A DNA stretch of 64,000 bases from Mariniphaga anaerophila. GTDB taxonomy: Bacteria; Bacteroidota; Bacteroidia; Bacteroidales; Prolixibacteraceae. Made by a program: the position numbers and the translations under genes. The stretch spans positions 124,001 through 188,000 of the forward strand of contig NZ_FQUM01000002.1 in NCBI RefSeq assembly GCF_900129025.1, given 5' to 3'. Position 1 is the stretch's first letter. Each line of letters starts with the position of its first letter. The notes beneath the pieces are model-generated. The model was not told the origin of the DNA and ran no database searches. It saw only the letters and a list, made by a program, of their open reading frames with translations. Shown here one piece after another: positions 26,306 to 35,854 of the stretch.

Positions 26306-27838
26306 ATGTTTACTCACAAAGATAAAACTCAAATAGAACAGCGCGGAAGCCAGCTGGATGTGGTTCTGCAACAAATAGAAAATTTCAAAAAAGGATTCCC
26401 CTATTTGAATTTGACTGATGCAGCTACATTAAATAACGGGATAATAAAACTTGACGAAACAGGCATTCGGAAAAGTGGCGAAAGGTATGAAAAACAGGTC
26501 GGTGCCGGAGTTAAACCGCTTAAGTTTGTGCCCGCTTCGGGTGCTGCCAGCCGTATGTTTAAAGCACTGTTTGAAGCGCTGGATAAATGCAAAGACGATA
26601 AAAATCCGGAAATAGCGCTTGCTAAAAATGCTGCTGCCCGTAATTTCTTGATAAACAAAGAGAAGTTTGCTTTTTTTGATGAATTGAAAAAAGCAGTTGC
26701 GGGGAAAGATGTTGATAATGAGTTCTGTGGAAACTGGATTGAGTACCTGTTGTACGAAAAAGGGTTGAATTACGGTGCGCTTCCAAAAGGGTTGCTGAAA
26801 TTTCATAAGTATGACGACGGCCAGCGGACTCCGTTTGAGGAACATCTGGTTGAAGGAGCCCGGTATGCGAAAGACAACGAAAATACAGCCCGCCTTCATT
26901 TTACCGTTTCCCCGGAGCATAAACAGGTTTTTCAGGAGCTTTTTGAAAAAGTAAAAGGAAGGTATGAGCAAACCTGGGGTGTTACGTTCGATGTATCGTT
27001 CAGCATACAAAAACCTTCTACCGATACCATTGCGGTTGATATGGAAAACGAGCCTTTTCGCGAAGCCGACGGCAGTCTGCTTTTTCGTCCTGCAGGGCAC
27101 GGCGCACTTATCGAAAACCTGAATGATTTGGATGCCGACATCATTTTCATAAAAAACATTGATAATGTGGTTCCCGACCGCCTGAAAGATACAACAGTTG
27201 ACTATAAAAAAGCTTTGGCAGGCGTGTTGCTGAAATATCAGGAAAAAGTATTTCAATATCAAAAAATATTAAACGAACGGCATCCGGTAAGTCTCGACAG
27301 CGCATTTCTTGCAGAAGCTGCCAACTTTTTGGAAAATACGTTAAACACACGGCCGCAGGAAAATCAGTATTACACAGAAAAGGAACAGTTGTATTATTAT
27401 CTGAAAGAAAAGTATAACCGCCCGTTGCGGGTTTGTGGCATGGTGAAAAACGAAGGCGAACCGGGCGGCGGGCCTTTCTGGGCAACGAATCCGGACGGGA
27501 CTGTTTCGTTGCAAATTGCCGAGAGTTCACAGATTGATCCGGACAACATGCAGCAGCAAACCATTGCTAAAAATGCAACGCATTTTAACCCGGTGGATTT
27601 GGTGTGTGCAGTAAAAAATTATAAAGGCGAAAAATATAACCTGACCCAGTTTACCGATCCGGCAACCGGTTTTATTTCAAAGAAATCGAAAGACGGAAAG
27701 GATTTAAAAGCGCAGGAATTGCCCGGTTTGTGGAATGGGGCAATGAGCAACTGGAATACGCTTTTTGTGGAGGTTCCGATTGAAACCTTTAACCCGGTTA
27801 AAACCGTAAACGATTTGTTAAGGGAGCAACATCAATAA
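26306..27838 (+). CDS. DUF4301 family protein
   Basis: A soluble protein of 510 residues matching the Bacteroidota DUF4301 family along its length. Landmarks are PASGAASRMFKALFEALD near residue 75, which resembles the nucleotide-binding GxGTRL-type loop of sugar nucleotidyltransferases; PKGLLKFHKYDDGQRTPFEEH, like their substrate loop; and RPAGHGALIENLNDLDADII. It is probably a nucleotidyltransferase-like enzyme, but no substrate is known. Transcribed alone. Confidence 0.85.
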   Translation: MFTHKDKTQIEQRGSQLDVVLQQIENFKKGFPYLNLTDAATLNNGIIKLDETGIRKSGERYEKQVGAGVKPLKFVPASGAASRMFKALFEALDKCKDDKNPEIALAKNAAARNFLINKEKFAFFDELKKAVAGKDVDNEFCGNWIEYLLYEKGLNYGALPKGLLKFHKYDDGQRTPFEEHLVEGARYAKDNENTARLHFTVSPEHKQVFQELFEKVKGRYEQTWGVTFDVSFSIQKPSTDTIAVDMENEPFREADGSLLFRPAGHGALIENLNDLDADIIFIKNIDNVVPDRLKDTTVDYKKALAGVLLKYQEKVFQYQKILNERHPVSLDSAFLAEAANFLENTLNTRPQENQYYTEKEQLYYYLKEKYNRPLRVCGMVKNEGEPGGGPFWATNPDGTVSLQIAESSQIDPDNMQQQTIAKNATHFNPVDLVCAVKNYKGEKYNLTQFTDPATGFISKKSKDGKDLKAQELPGLWNGAMSNWNTLFVEVPIETFNPVKTVNDLLREQHQ

Positions 27839-27901
27839 CGGGCGCGTATTTCTTTATTCGGAGTGAATTGCTAATTTCGCGGTTTGATTTTTATTGCTTG
27901 A

Positions 27902-29320
27902 ATGAACAGAGAAGAACGAAATTATTTAGACGAAGAGAATTTTAGCGAGGCACTGAGCCGTTTTAAACGGTCACTTGTTTCAGGCCGGAAAAGTTATTTT
28001 GACGTTTCTGAGTTTGAGGGAATTGTGGAGTCTTTGCTAGATGAGGGAGACATTAATGCTTCTGAGATTGCAGCACGCCAGGGAATGCAGATTCACCCCG
28101 GAGCAGTGCCTCTTCAACTTAAATATGCTCAGGTTTTACTTAGTAAAGGAAAATATCAGAATGCGTTAAAATACCTTGGTCTGGCAGAGCAGCTCGAGCC
28201 CGGTAATCCGGATGTGTTTTTGATAAAAGGTTCGGCTTGCCTGATGCTGGGCGACAACTACGAAGCAGATAAATCATTTCGTAATGCTATAAAAAATGCC
28301 GGTGGAGAAAAAGACGATATTCTTTACCATGTTGGTTCTTCTTATGTGCAATCGGGCGAAATAAAAAAGGCCATCGGGTATTTCGAGCAGTCTCTTCAGG
28401 TGAACCCCGAAAATGAAATGGCGCTTTACGATCTTGGCTTTTTTAGTGACCAGGAAGGGGAGTATCAGAAAAGTATAGATTATTATAATCGGTACCTCGA
28501 TATCGACCCGTTCAATTTTTCCATCTGGTTTAACCTGGGAGTTTCCTACAACAAATCCGGGAATTTTGAAAAGGCTGTTGAAGCTTATGAATTTGCACTG
28601 GCTTTAAATGATGAGTTTGACCAGTCGTTGTTTAATATTGGCAACGCGTATGCCAATGCCGGAAAATACAGGGAGGCGATTTCCAAATATATTGAGTACC
28701 TGGAGCTCGAGCCCGAAAACGATGATGCTTGGTGTTACATTGGTGAGTGCTATCTCAATCTTGATGAACATGCAAAAGCTGAGTCGTATTACCAGAAAGC
28801 CATCAAATTGAATAAAGAAAACGATGCTGCCTGGTTTGGAGTCGGGCTGATAATGTGGTTGGAGAAAAAGTGGGAAGAAAGTATCGTTTTCATCAAAAAG
28901 GCTTTAAAAATTGACGATTCAAACTCTGAATACTGGGTTACACTTGCAAAGGTTTACAACGATTATAACAGCCCCAAAAAGGCGGAGAGCGCACTGAAGA
29001 AAGCTGCCGAACTTGAGTCAGATAACACCGAGATTTGGCTGACCTGGGTAGAGGTTTTTCTGAAAGAAGGAAATCAGGAAAATGCGCTTAAAGTTTTAAA
29101 ATCGGGCATAAAGAAAAACGACGACCCGCTGTTGAAATACCGCATGGTGAGCCTTTTGCTTGAAAATAAACGGGAGAAGGAAGCCGTTAAAATGCTTAAA
29201 ACCGCCATGGAGCAGGATTTTATGCAAATCAATTACCTCTTTGATGTTTACCCAAAGGCAATAAAAAACGCCAATCTGCAAAAAGCAGTTGACGATTTCA
29301 AAGCAAAGAACAACCTGTAA
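27902..29320 (+). CDS. tetratricopeptide repeat protein
   Basis: A protein of 472 residues built almost wholly of TPR repeats, about eleven between residues 50 and 450. Clear ones are IKKAIGYFEQSLQVNPENEM, EKAVEAYEFALALNDEFDQS and AKAESYYQKAIKLNKENDAA. There is no signal peptide or membrane helix, so it should be a cytoplasmic scaffold. The partner is unknown. Its stop codon lies inside a short hairpin shared with the convergent lipase-like gene. Confidence 0.93.
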   Translation: MNREERNYLDEENFSEALSRFKRSLVSGRKSYFDVSEFEGIVESLLDEGDINASEIAARQGMQIHPGAVPLQLKYAQVLLSKGKYQNALKYLGLAEQLEPGNPDVFLIKGSACLMLGDNYEADKSFRNAIKNAGGEKDDILYHVGSSYVQSGEIKKAIGYFEQSLQVNPENEMALYDLGFFSDQEGEYQKSIDYYNRYLDIDPFNFSIWFNLGVSYNKSGNFEKAVEAYEFALALNDEFDQSLFNIGNAYANAGKYREAISKYIEYLELEPENDDAWCYIGECYLNLDEHAKAESYYQKAIKLNKENDAAWFGVGLIMWLEKKWEESIVFIKKALKIDDSNSEYWVTLAKVYNDYNSPKKAESALKKAAELESDNTEIWLTWVEVFLKEGNQENALKVLKSGIKKNDDPLLKYRMVSLLLENKREKEAVKMLKTAMEQDFMQINYLFDVYPKAIKNANLQKAVDDFKAKNNL

Positions 29321-29334
29321 TCGGGTTGTTTTTC
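29309..29334. terminator. short terminator hairpin over the TPR stop codon
   Basis: CAACC and GGTTG enclose TGTAATCG, followed by TTTTTC on the plus strand. The stem is short. Confidence 0.45.
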
Positions 29335-29343
29335 TTCGCCATA

Positions 29344-30573
29344 TTATTCGGTCAGTTCAAGAAACCAGCCAATGGAATAAAGCCCGGCAGGTACAATGCC
29401 GTCGATGTGATCCACATTTGGAATTGGAATGAACTCTACATTTTGCGCGCCTTTTGAGACGAAATCCTGTTGAATACTGTTTGAAACCTGAGCAGGAACA
29501 AATGTATCTGCTGTTCCGTGTATTATCTTTGTGGGAACAGATGTATTCCAGGCTTCAATACTGTTCGCCTCCAACATTGTAATTAATGAAGAATAACTTT
29601 CATCGGTGTTGAAATTCGTCCGGTAGTTTTCGGTAAAAAGCTCTGAAATGTTGGTCGAAAGTTCGGCGTTGATTTCTACTCCCGACTTGGTGCCGTCGTA
29701 AAGAGTCGGAATTTTTGCGGCGTAAGGTTCGTTGAATATTTCTTCAATGGGAGTGGTCATCTCTTCGAAGTGCGAATAACTGTCGAACATATAACCCACA
29801 AAATATGGCATCGGGTAGGTGCTCTGGCCTAAAATGTATTGGTTAACAAAGTTCAAATCGTATGGGCCTGCGCCGGGGGCACTTGCTTTTAGGTTGAATT
29901 CGCCTGAATAATTTTCTTCGATGGCTTTTTGTACCTGTAAAGTAGCCCAGCCTCCCTGCGAATAGCCGGCAAGATATAAATCTTTGTTCAGCGAGAAATT
30001 CCGGATATCGGCAAGTTCGTCCACAGCTCTTAGCATGTCAACAACTGTTTGAACGGTAGATTCTTTATGCAAATACGGGTGAAACATATTATCCGATGCT
30101 CCAAATCCCAGGTAATCAGGCAGCGAAACCACAAATCCTGTGGAAGCAACTGCTTCGAGCAAAAGGTACAGTTCGTAATTTGGATTTACCGAAGGGGCGT
30201 TGCTGTGCAATGTGTTTGTGCCGTTCTGATAACTCATTATGGGAAATGAACCTTCGCCGGTCGGCACACAAACCAATCCTGAAGCCAATTTAGACTCTCC
30301 GTTGAACGTGGTTTTGTATGAAATTTTGTAAATGATAATGCCGTGTTTTACCCGTTCCTGCACTACTGCCATTTCGGGATACAGTTTAACCATCTGGTCG
30401 AACATGGTTTCGACCATTACCGGCAAATAGGAACGTACCATTTCGTAGCCTACCAGATACGTGGTTTCCGGTTCTTCTTCTTCGTTATTAAACAGGTTGT
30501 GACAGGCCGAAAAACTAATCACTAAAAGAAAAATGATAACCCCGCGTAGGAGATTTTTTATTTGAATCTGCAT
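29344..30573 (-). CDS. secreted alpha/beta-hydrolase lipoprotein (lipase-like)
   Basis: A protein of 409 residues read from the ATG at 30573 (MQIQIKNLLRG), with a lipoprotein signal ending FSACHNLF. The fold is an alpha/beta hydrolase: the oxyanion region is PIMSYQNGTN, the nucleophile elbow is GYSQGGWAT (Ser), and the late His is in PNVDHIDG. Asp is probably in HGTADTFVP. It resembles the LIP-type secretory lipase family and prolyl-peptidase-like esterases. Substrate unknown. A TACATTTG box on this strand at 30594-30587 could be the -7 element. Confidence 0.86.
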   Translation of the reverse strand: MQIQIKNLLRGVIIFLLVISFSACHNLFNNEEEEPETTYLVGYEMVRSYLPVMVETMFDQMVKLYPEMAVVQERVKHGIIIYKISYKTTFNGESKLASGLVCVPTGEGSFPIMSYQNGTNTLHSNAPSVNPNYELYLLLEAVASTGFVVSLPDYLGFGASDNMFHPYLHKESTVQTVVDMLRAVDELADIRNFSLNKDLYLAGYSQGGWATLQVQKAIEENYSGEFNLKASAPGAGPYDLNFVNQYILGQSTYPMPYFVGYMFDSYSHFEEMTTPIEEIFNEPYAAKIPTLYDGTKSGVEINAELSTNISELFTENYRTNFNTDESYSSLITMLEANSIEAWNTSVPTKIIHGTADTFVPAQVSNSIQQDFVSKGAQNVEFIPIPNVDHIDGIVPAGLYSIGWFLELTE

Positions 30574-30639
30574 AAAAATTTTTTCCCAAATGTACAAAAA
30601 ATATGAATGTTTGTAGGAACGGTTAACAACCGTTCGGCA

Positions 30640-33600
30640 TTACTGATCTATCTCGAGCACCTCTTTTGCGCCCGAGTATAACGATTTCCACCAGTAGTTC
30701 AGAATAGAACGTTCTTGGTTGCGGGAGTACTGAATTCGAACCGGAAGAAGTTCTTTCCCCTTGGGGTTTTTGGAATTGATAACCATTCTATTGGCCAGAA
30801 ACGAAGCAAGTTTTGCTTTTCTGACTTCGTCGTTGTCGTAATGAAGCACAGCTATTTTTAAGTTGTCGTACGCAAAATTGAGTTCGCCTTGTGCCCGGTC
30901 TTTGTCGAAACTGATGTCAAATTCAAATTTGTTTAGCTGGCCATCTTCAATGGCAAACGGCGCTGATTTTGCAACCATTGTGTTGAGCACTTTTAATGGC
31001 ATTGGCGACAAAAATCCCTTAACCGAATGGTTGTAGCCGGGGTCTGCAAGATTGAAACTAAATTGTGTTTTCAACCACGATTCGTTCAGAAGCCGGGCCT
31101 GTGCAGCCAGTTCAAAATTTTTGGTTCCTCTGATTTCCTTTTCGATATTCGAAATTCGTCCTCCTGAAAATGTTAAGTCGTTAAAAGTAATGTACCCGGG
31201 CTCGTTTGAAATGCCCAGCAATTCGCTGTATTTAATGTACGAAGGCATAAGTTTTACAGAGTCGAATACAAAATTCTGTTTAATGTTTTTTATTAAATCC
31301 TGTGGCCATGGTGGCCGTTGATTGTGGTTAAAAGGATACTTTTTGTTCCGGAAAATTTCCAGCGTTGAAGAGCCGATTTGTAACTTTTTTGCATCCAGAA
31401 CATTTTCCTGGAGCCAACGTTTTTCATCGATGTTTTTAATTTCAATAAAATCGATTTTGGCCTCAACCACATCGGTTTGGAATCCTTTCATTTGAGGAAA
31501 TTTCTCTTTTTCGCGCAAAGGAGTTACTGCAATATTTTTCAGCAAAACGTTGTGTCTGGCCGAGTTGTATATTAGTGAATCTGCCGAAAACTGGTACATG
31601 TCGTTTTTGTCTGTTTGCGCCAGATTGGTTGTCGAAATGCAAAATTCTCTCGAATTCAAAAGGTTGGACGGCGGTTGGTTTTCACTTAAAAGAATATCTT
31701 TAAAAGAGACATTCATTTCGTCTTTAAATAGTTTCTTTTCCAGCCAGTTAAAGTGCAAAAATGCGTTGTTGAGATTCAGTCGTTTCACCTTAATTTGATT
31801 AACAAACTCCTCTGCATAAGGGTACAGATCGAGCGTTTTGAGAAATTCAAGGGTGTCTTTTATCTGTTTTTTGATGTGAATGTCAACTTCCGGTTTGTTT
31901 ATTTCAATCACGTCAAAATCAAAATTATTCTTATTGAAAGCGGTTTTCAGGTCAAAACCAGAAAAATTAATTTCGGGAGCCAGAATGGAAAAACTGTTCT
32001 GGTTGTTTGCAGAAGCTTCGGGTTTAACTTTTAATCGTTGTATTCCAATGGATTTTTGTTTTCGGTTGAAGTTGATTTTGTCGATTAAAATTGAATGAGC
32101 TTCGTTAATGGGCGCTCTGAAATCGGAAATGTTAAGCAGTATGTTTCTGCTTCGAACCCGGGCGTGGTGGTTGCTGTCGTTTTTCAAAACAATTCCCGGC
32201 ACTGAAAAATCAAATCCGAAATTTGCTTTTTGCTCCTGCCCCTTTTCCGAAGTTTGATAAGTAGTTGCTTCTGCTGCTGTTATTTTTAGTTCGTTTAATC
32301 GGAATGACTCAACAAACGCCGGCATGGGAAAAATGTAGGCTTTCAATTCAAGCGATTTTGCGCTGCCTTTTCGGGTGTAAATCTGGAACCGCGGAGATAC
32401 CAATTCCAGTAGGTCTATTTTTGGTTCCTGAGAGTACCACGCTTTCTGAAAATCAAATCCTTCGATATTTAATTCCGGGATAGCTATCTGGAAAGTGGTG
32501 CCCAGTGTTTTGTATTTCTTTGAAGTGATAAGCGGAAAAAGCAGCCCGTTTTTTAGGTGGATGGAGGATTTTGCGGACGATAGTTGTATCTCGTTTCCTT
32601 TCAGTACATGCACGCTGTCCGACAATCCGAACTCCTGGTCTCTGATGGTAATTTCAAAATCGTCAGAAAAAAGCAGTCGCTTTTTTGAGAGTTCCGCTTC
32701 ATTCAGCCTGAAATTGTAAAGTGATGCAGAGAAGTCGTTGCCAAACGATGTGGTTTTCCCGCTGCGGGTGTGATTTATCCAGGCCAGGTTGCCGTTTGTT
32801 ATGGCAAATTGCCTGATGTTAAAATCTTCGATATAACTAAAAATGAGTTGGTAAAATTCAGATATGTCGATTTTTTTCTTTTGGGTTCGGAGGGCGCCAA
32901 AGTTTTCGAAATAGATTTTTGGTTCGGATATGTTAAAATCAGAAATGCGAAGTGTTTTATTGAAAAAGGCCTTGCGTAAATCAACGCCTGTAATTTTTAT
33001 TTTAGGTACTGAAATCCGGAACAGTTCCGAGCGGTTAAAACGTTTCATGTCGTCCATTGAAACATTTTTAATAACAGGCTGCAGTTTGAAATTGTCGACC
33101 TGCACCTGCCTGGTTAAACTCGAAATGACTACGCTGTCAGCCTGCAATTGGTGGAGGTCATCAATCAGCCGCATGTTGTAATCTGAAAATTGGAGGTCGA
33201 AATTGGTTGCATAGAAGAATTTGTCGGTTCGCTCCACACTGGCCGAGTCCAGACTGAAATCGGTAAGGCTGAAATTAAAACTGGTTTCAAAATAACCGTG
33301 CAGGTTTCCATTCAGGCTGTTTTCAATTTCCAACCTTCCTCCTTTTATATAAACGAGGTTGGAATAAACGCCCTTGAGGTAGTCGGTTACCAGTTCGAAT
33401 AAAAGCCCCTGCTCTTCCTGCTTTTTTTGTTTCTGTTTTTCCATATGATAAAGCAGGTGCACTTCCGGCTCAATAACTTCGATTCGGGTTGACGGCATTG
33501 AACGGGTGTGGTACAGGTTTTTTAAAACGACTCCTTCGATGTTCAGCGCATCGCATTCCACATTTACTTCGGCCCGGCTGTTTGCCTTGCCTTTGTTTAC

Positions 33601-34902
33601 AGGTTGAAGCTGAATTTTTTTAGCGCCAATCCGGTCCGAAAAAGTAGAAACATACAACGAGTCTGCCCTGAACAGGTGTTCGTCGTCGTCCAGTTTCAGA
33701 CAGTACCCGGCAACTTTCATCTCCAACTCATCAGAGTGTAAAAGCTTTTCCCGGTTCCCGGCAGAAGTGGAATCAAGGTCAAAACCGTTCAGAATAATAT
33801 CGATGGATTTAAATTGCTGTTGAAATGCGGTGGTGTCTGGTTGTCTGAATATTTCGAGCTGCGCGCCATGAAGGTAGAAGCTGTCTACCTGAAGCTTGTT
33901 AAAATGGTTCTGCACCAGTGAATACAGTTCAAAGCTGTTAATGTCTTCCAACTCCAGTTGTCGCGAATTTTCTTTTTCGAAAAATTTGATGTTGGGATGT
34001 TTAAACTCCAGGTAACTGATTTTAAGCGAATCGTCGAGCGCAAACCGGGCAATGCTGCGGCTTTTTACGTTCACCTCCGGCACGTTTACTTCAAACAGGT
34101 TTTTGTTTTTGGGGCGAAATCGGGGGTAAAGCTGGAACCCAAGTGCCTTAATATCTGTTGACTTCAGCGAATACAACAGGGTGTCTACAACCAGAATATG
34201 GATGCTGTCGCCCATGTCATTTTTGAAGTCATTTATCCGAATGAGCACGTCTTCTGTTTCAAAAAAACCGGTATTTTGTTTTATTATTTTTGAATTGGTT
34301 TTGAACCCGAGCACATCCACTGAAACTTTTTCGGCCTGCGAAATAAACCCGGTATCTCCGGGCGCTCCGTAAAAGCCGAAACTGGCGTCTTCCAGTCTGA
34401 TCCTTTCTACACCAACTTCCTTAATCTCTTCGAAAAGCGGTCTGATGTCTGTCGTCAGGCTGGCGTTTATTTTTGCCGAATCGGTTTTCAGGAGTTCTTC
34501 GCCTTCCAGCTTAATGGTCGGGTTTTTTATTCGAATTTCCCGACAGAAGAATTTGCGCTGCCGAACAAAAGATTTCAGTTCAATTCCTTCCATTTCTATT
34601 TCGGATGCACCAAATGTGTAGAAGGTTTTTTCGTGGTAGTCTTCTTGTTTAACGGCCAGACTGTCGTTTGGCAGCAGGTGTACCCGGCTAAACTGAACCG
34701 AAAACGGGAAAGCCCGGAAATCAATTTTATCGATTGTCAGCGCGTAAATTCCGCCCGATTTTTTCTGGATAAATTCTGAAACACTGTTTTTTAAATAACC
34801 CGGAATGAAAACCCATGCTGCTGTGACGGCGGCCAGCAAAAGTACTGCAATAGCCAAAGCTGTCGCTGCTCCAATCTTCTGTATCCTTTTTCTTCCGGTC
34901 AT
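30640..34902 (-). CDS. very large AsmA-like membrane-anchored protein
   Basis: A protein of 1420 residues read from the ATG at 34902 (MTGRKRIQKIG). One N-terminal transmembrane helix (about 10-32) is followed by a very long periplasmic part rich in beta strands. Its start, SVSEFIQKKSGGIYALTIDK, resembles the AsmA/DUF748 entry, in which a short amphipathic segment is followed by a chorein-like strand series. Motifs of the type KIxxxGxDL (for example VPKIKITGVDLRKAF) recur several times, a sign of internal repeats. AsmA-like proteins are thought to carry lipids between membranes; that role here is inference. Transcribed alone. Confidence 0.75.
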   Translation of the reverse strand: MTGRKRIQKIGAATALAIAVLLLAAVTAAWVFIPGYLKNSVSEFIQKKSGGIYALTIDKIDFRAFPFSVQFSRVHLLPNDSLAVKQEDYHEKTFYTFGASEIEMEGIELKSFVRQRKFFCREIRIKNPTIKLEGEELLKTDSAKINASLTTDIRPLFEEIKEVGVERIRLEDASFGFYGAPGDTGFISQAEKVSVDVLGFKTNSKIIKQNTGFFETEDVLIRINDFKNDMGDSIHILVVDTLLYSLKSTDIKALGFQLYPRFRPKNKNLFEVNVPEVNVKSRSIARFALDDSLKISYLEFKHPNIKFFEKENSRQLELEDINSFELYSLVQNHFNKLQVDSFYLHGAQLEIFRQPDTTAFQQQFKSIDIILNGFDLDSTSAGNREKLLHSDELEMKVAGYCLKLDDDEHLFRADSLYVSTFSDRIGAKKIQLQPVNKGKANSRAEVNVECDALNIEGVVLKNLYHTRSMPSTRIEVIEPEVHLLYHMEKQKQKKQEEQGLLFELVTDYLKGVYSNLVYIKGGRLEIENSLNGNLHGYFETSFNFSLTDFSLDSASVERTDKFFYATNFDLQFSDYNMRLIDDLHQLQADSVVISSLTRQVQVDNFKLQPVIKNVSMDDMKRFNRSELFRISVPKIKITGVDLRKAFFNKTLRISDFNISEPKIYFENFGALRTQKKKIDISEFYQLIFSYIEDFNIRQFAITNGNLAWINHTRSGKTTSFGNDFSASLYNFRLNEAELSKKRLLFSDDFEITIRDQEFGLSDSVHVLKGNEIQLSSAKSSIHLKNGLLFPLITSKKYKTLGTTFQIAIPELNIEGFDFQKAWYSQEPKIDLLELVSPRFQIYTRKGSAKSLELKAYIFPMPAFVESFRLNELKITAAEATTYQTSEKGQEQKANFGFDFSVPGIVLKNDSNHHARVRSRNILLNISDFRAPINEAHSILIDKINFNRKQKSIGIQRLKVKPEASANNQNSFSILAPEINFSGFDLKTAFNKNNFDFDVIEINKPEVDIHIKKQIKDTLEFLKTLDLYPYAEEFVNQIKVKRLNLNNAFLHFNWLEKKLFKDEMNVSFKDILLSENQPPSNLLNSREFCISTTNLAQTDKNDMYQFSADSLIYNSARHNVLLKNIAVTPLREKEKFPQMKGFQTDVVEAKIDFIEIKNIDEKRWLQENVLDAKKLQIGSSTLEIFRNKKYPFNHNQRPPWPQDLIKNIKQNFVFDSVKLMPSYIKYSELLGISNEPGYITFNDLTFSGGRISNIEKEIRGTKNFELAAQARLLNESWLKTQFSFNLADPGYNHSVKGFLSPMPLKVLNTMVAKSAPFAIEDGQLNKFEFDISFDKDRAQGELNFAYDNLKIAVLHYDNDEVRKAKLASFLANRMVINSKNPKGKELLPVRIQYSRNQERSILNYWWKSLYSGAKEVLEIDQ

Positions 34903-35061
34903 TTGGTAAAAATGGGAATTTTTTACAAGATAAAGAATTCCACACGGACGTGGACTCAGCCTGTTTTTGAGCATACTTTTTTTGTGCAGGCGAGGGCGTT
35001 TTGCCGACGATATTGTTTTGTAAATCAATAAAATTCATATTTTTATGTATTCAAACTGCTA

Positions 35062-35784
35062 ATGATTGTAACCATGAGACTAATTCTGGCCTTTGTCGTT
35101 ACTTCTCTTCTTTTCTTCTCCCTGAATGCGCAACCTGTAAAAATTATGTTGGTTACCGGCGGACATTCGTTCGACACGTTGCAGTTTTTTCAGATGTTCG
35201 ATGCACTGGAAGAAATTGAATACATCCACTTTGCACAACCCCGCGCAAATGATGTAATTTCACGGGGAATTGCCGACGATTTTGATGTACTGGTTTTTTA
35301 CGACATGTGGAAAGAGATCTCCGAAAGGGAGCAAAACGCCTATATCGATTTAACAAAAAAGGGGAAGCCGATGCTTTTTTTACACCACGCTCTGGTTTCG
35401 TATCAAGACTGGCCTCAGTTTGAAAAATTTTTGGGAGGGCGGTACATTCAGAAGCGACAAGGGGTTCCCGAGGCAGAACTTTCCACATACGAACACGACG
35501 TTTGGGTTTACGTTCAGCCTGCCCGAAACCATCCGGTGACAAGCGGCTTGGGCAACCTTCGTTTTTTTGATGAAGTGTATGGAAACTATCGCGTTTCTGA
35601 CAATGTAGTGCCTGTTTTAATAACTAACCATCCGCAGAGCAACCAGATAATAGGTTGGGAAAACCGGTTTAACAATTCCAGAATAATTTATCTCCAGCCG
35701 GGGCACGACAAACGTACCTACGAAACCCCCGACTACCGGCAATTGCTTTTACAGGCAATCCGGTACCTTGCTTCTGAAAATTGA
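35062..35784 (+). CDS. ThuA domain protein, secreted
   Basis: A protein of 240 residues with an N-terminal signal peptide (cleavage near LNAQ) and one ThuA domain, a glutamine-amidotransferase-like fold. Motifs are IMLVTGGHSFD, LVFYDMW, MLFLHHALVSYQDWPQFEKF and HPVTSGL. ThuA proteins are linked to sugar oxidation/reduction pathways such as trehalose utilisation. It sits 70 nt before an MFS transporter on the same strand, which suggests a shared sugar-related job. Confidence 0.9.
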   Translation: MIVTMRLILAFVVTSLLFFSLNAQPVKIMLVTGGHSFDTLQFFQMFDALEEIEYIHFAQPRANDVISRGIADDFDVLVFYDMWKEISEREQNAYIDLTKKGKPMLFLHHALVSYQDWPQFEKFLGGRYIQKRQGVPEAELSTYEHDVWVYVQPARNHPVTSGLGNLRFFDEVYGNYRVSDNVVPVLITNHPQSNQIIGWENRFNNSRIIYLQPGHDKRTYETPDYRQLLLQAIRYLASEN

Positions 35785-35854
35785 TTGTACACAGAAATAT
35801 GGCATCAACTTAAATCAAAATAATTCTGATAACCAATTAAAAATTAATCAAATT

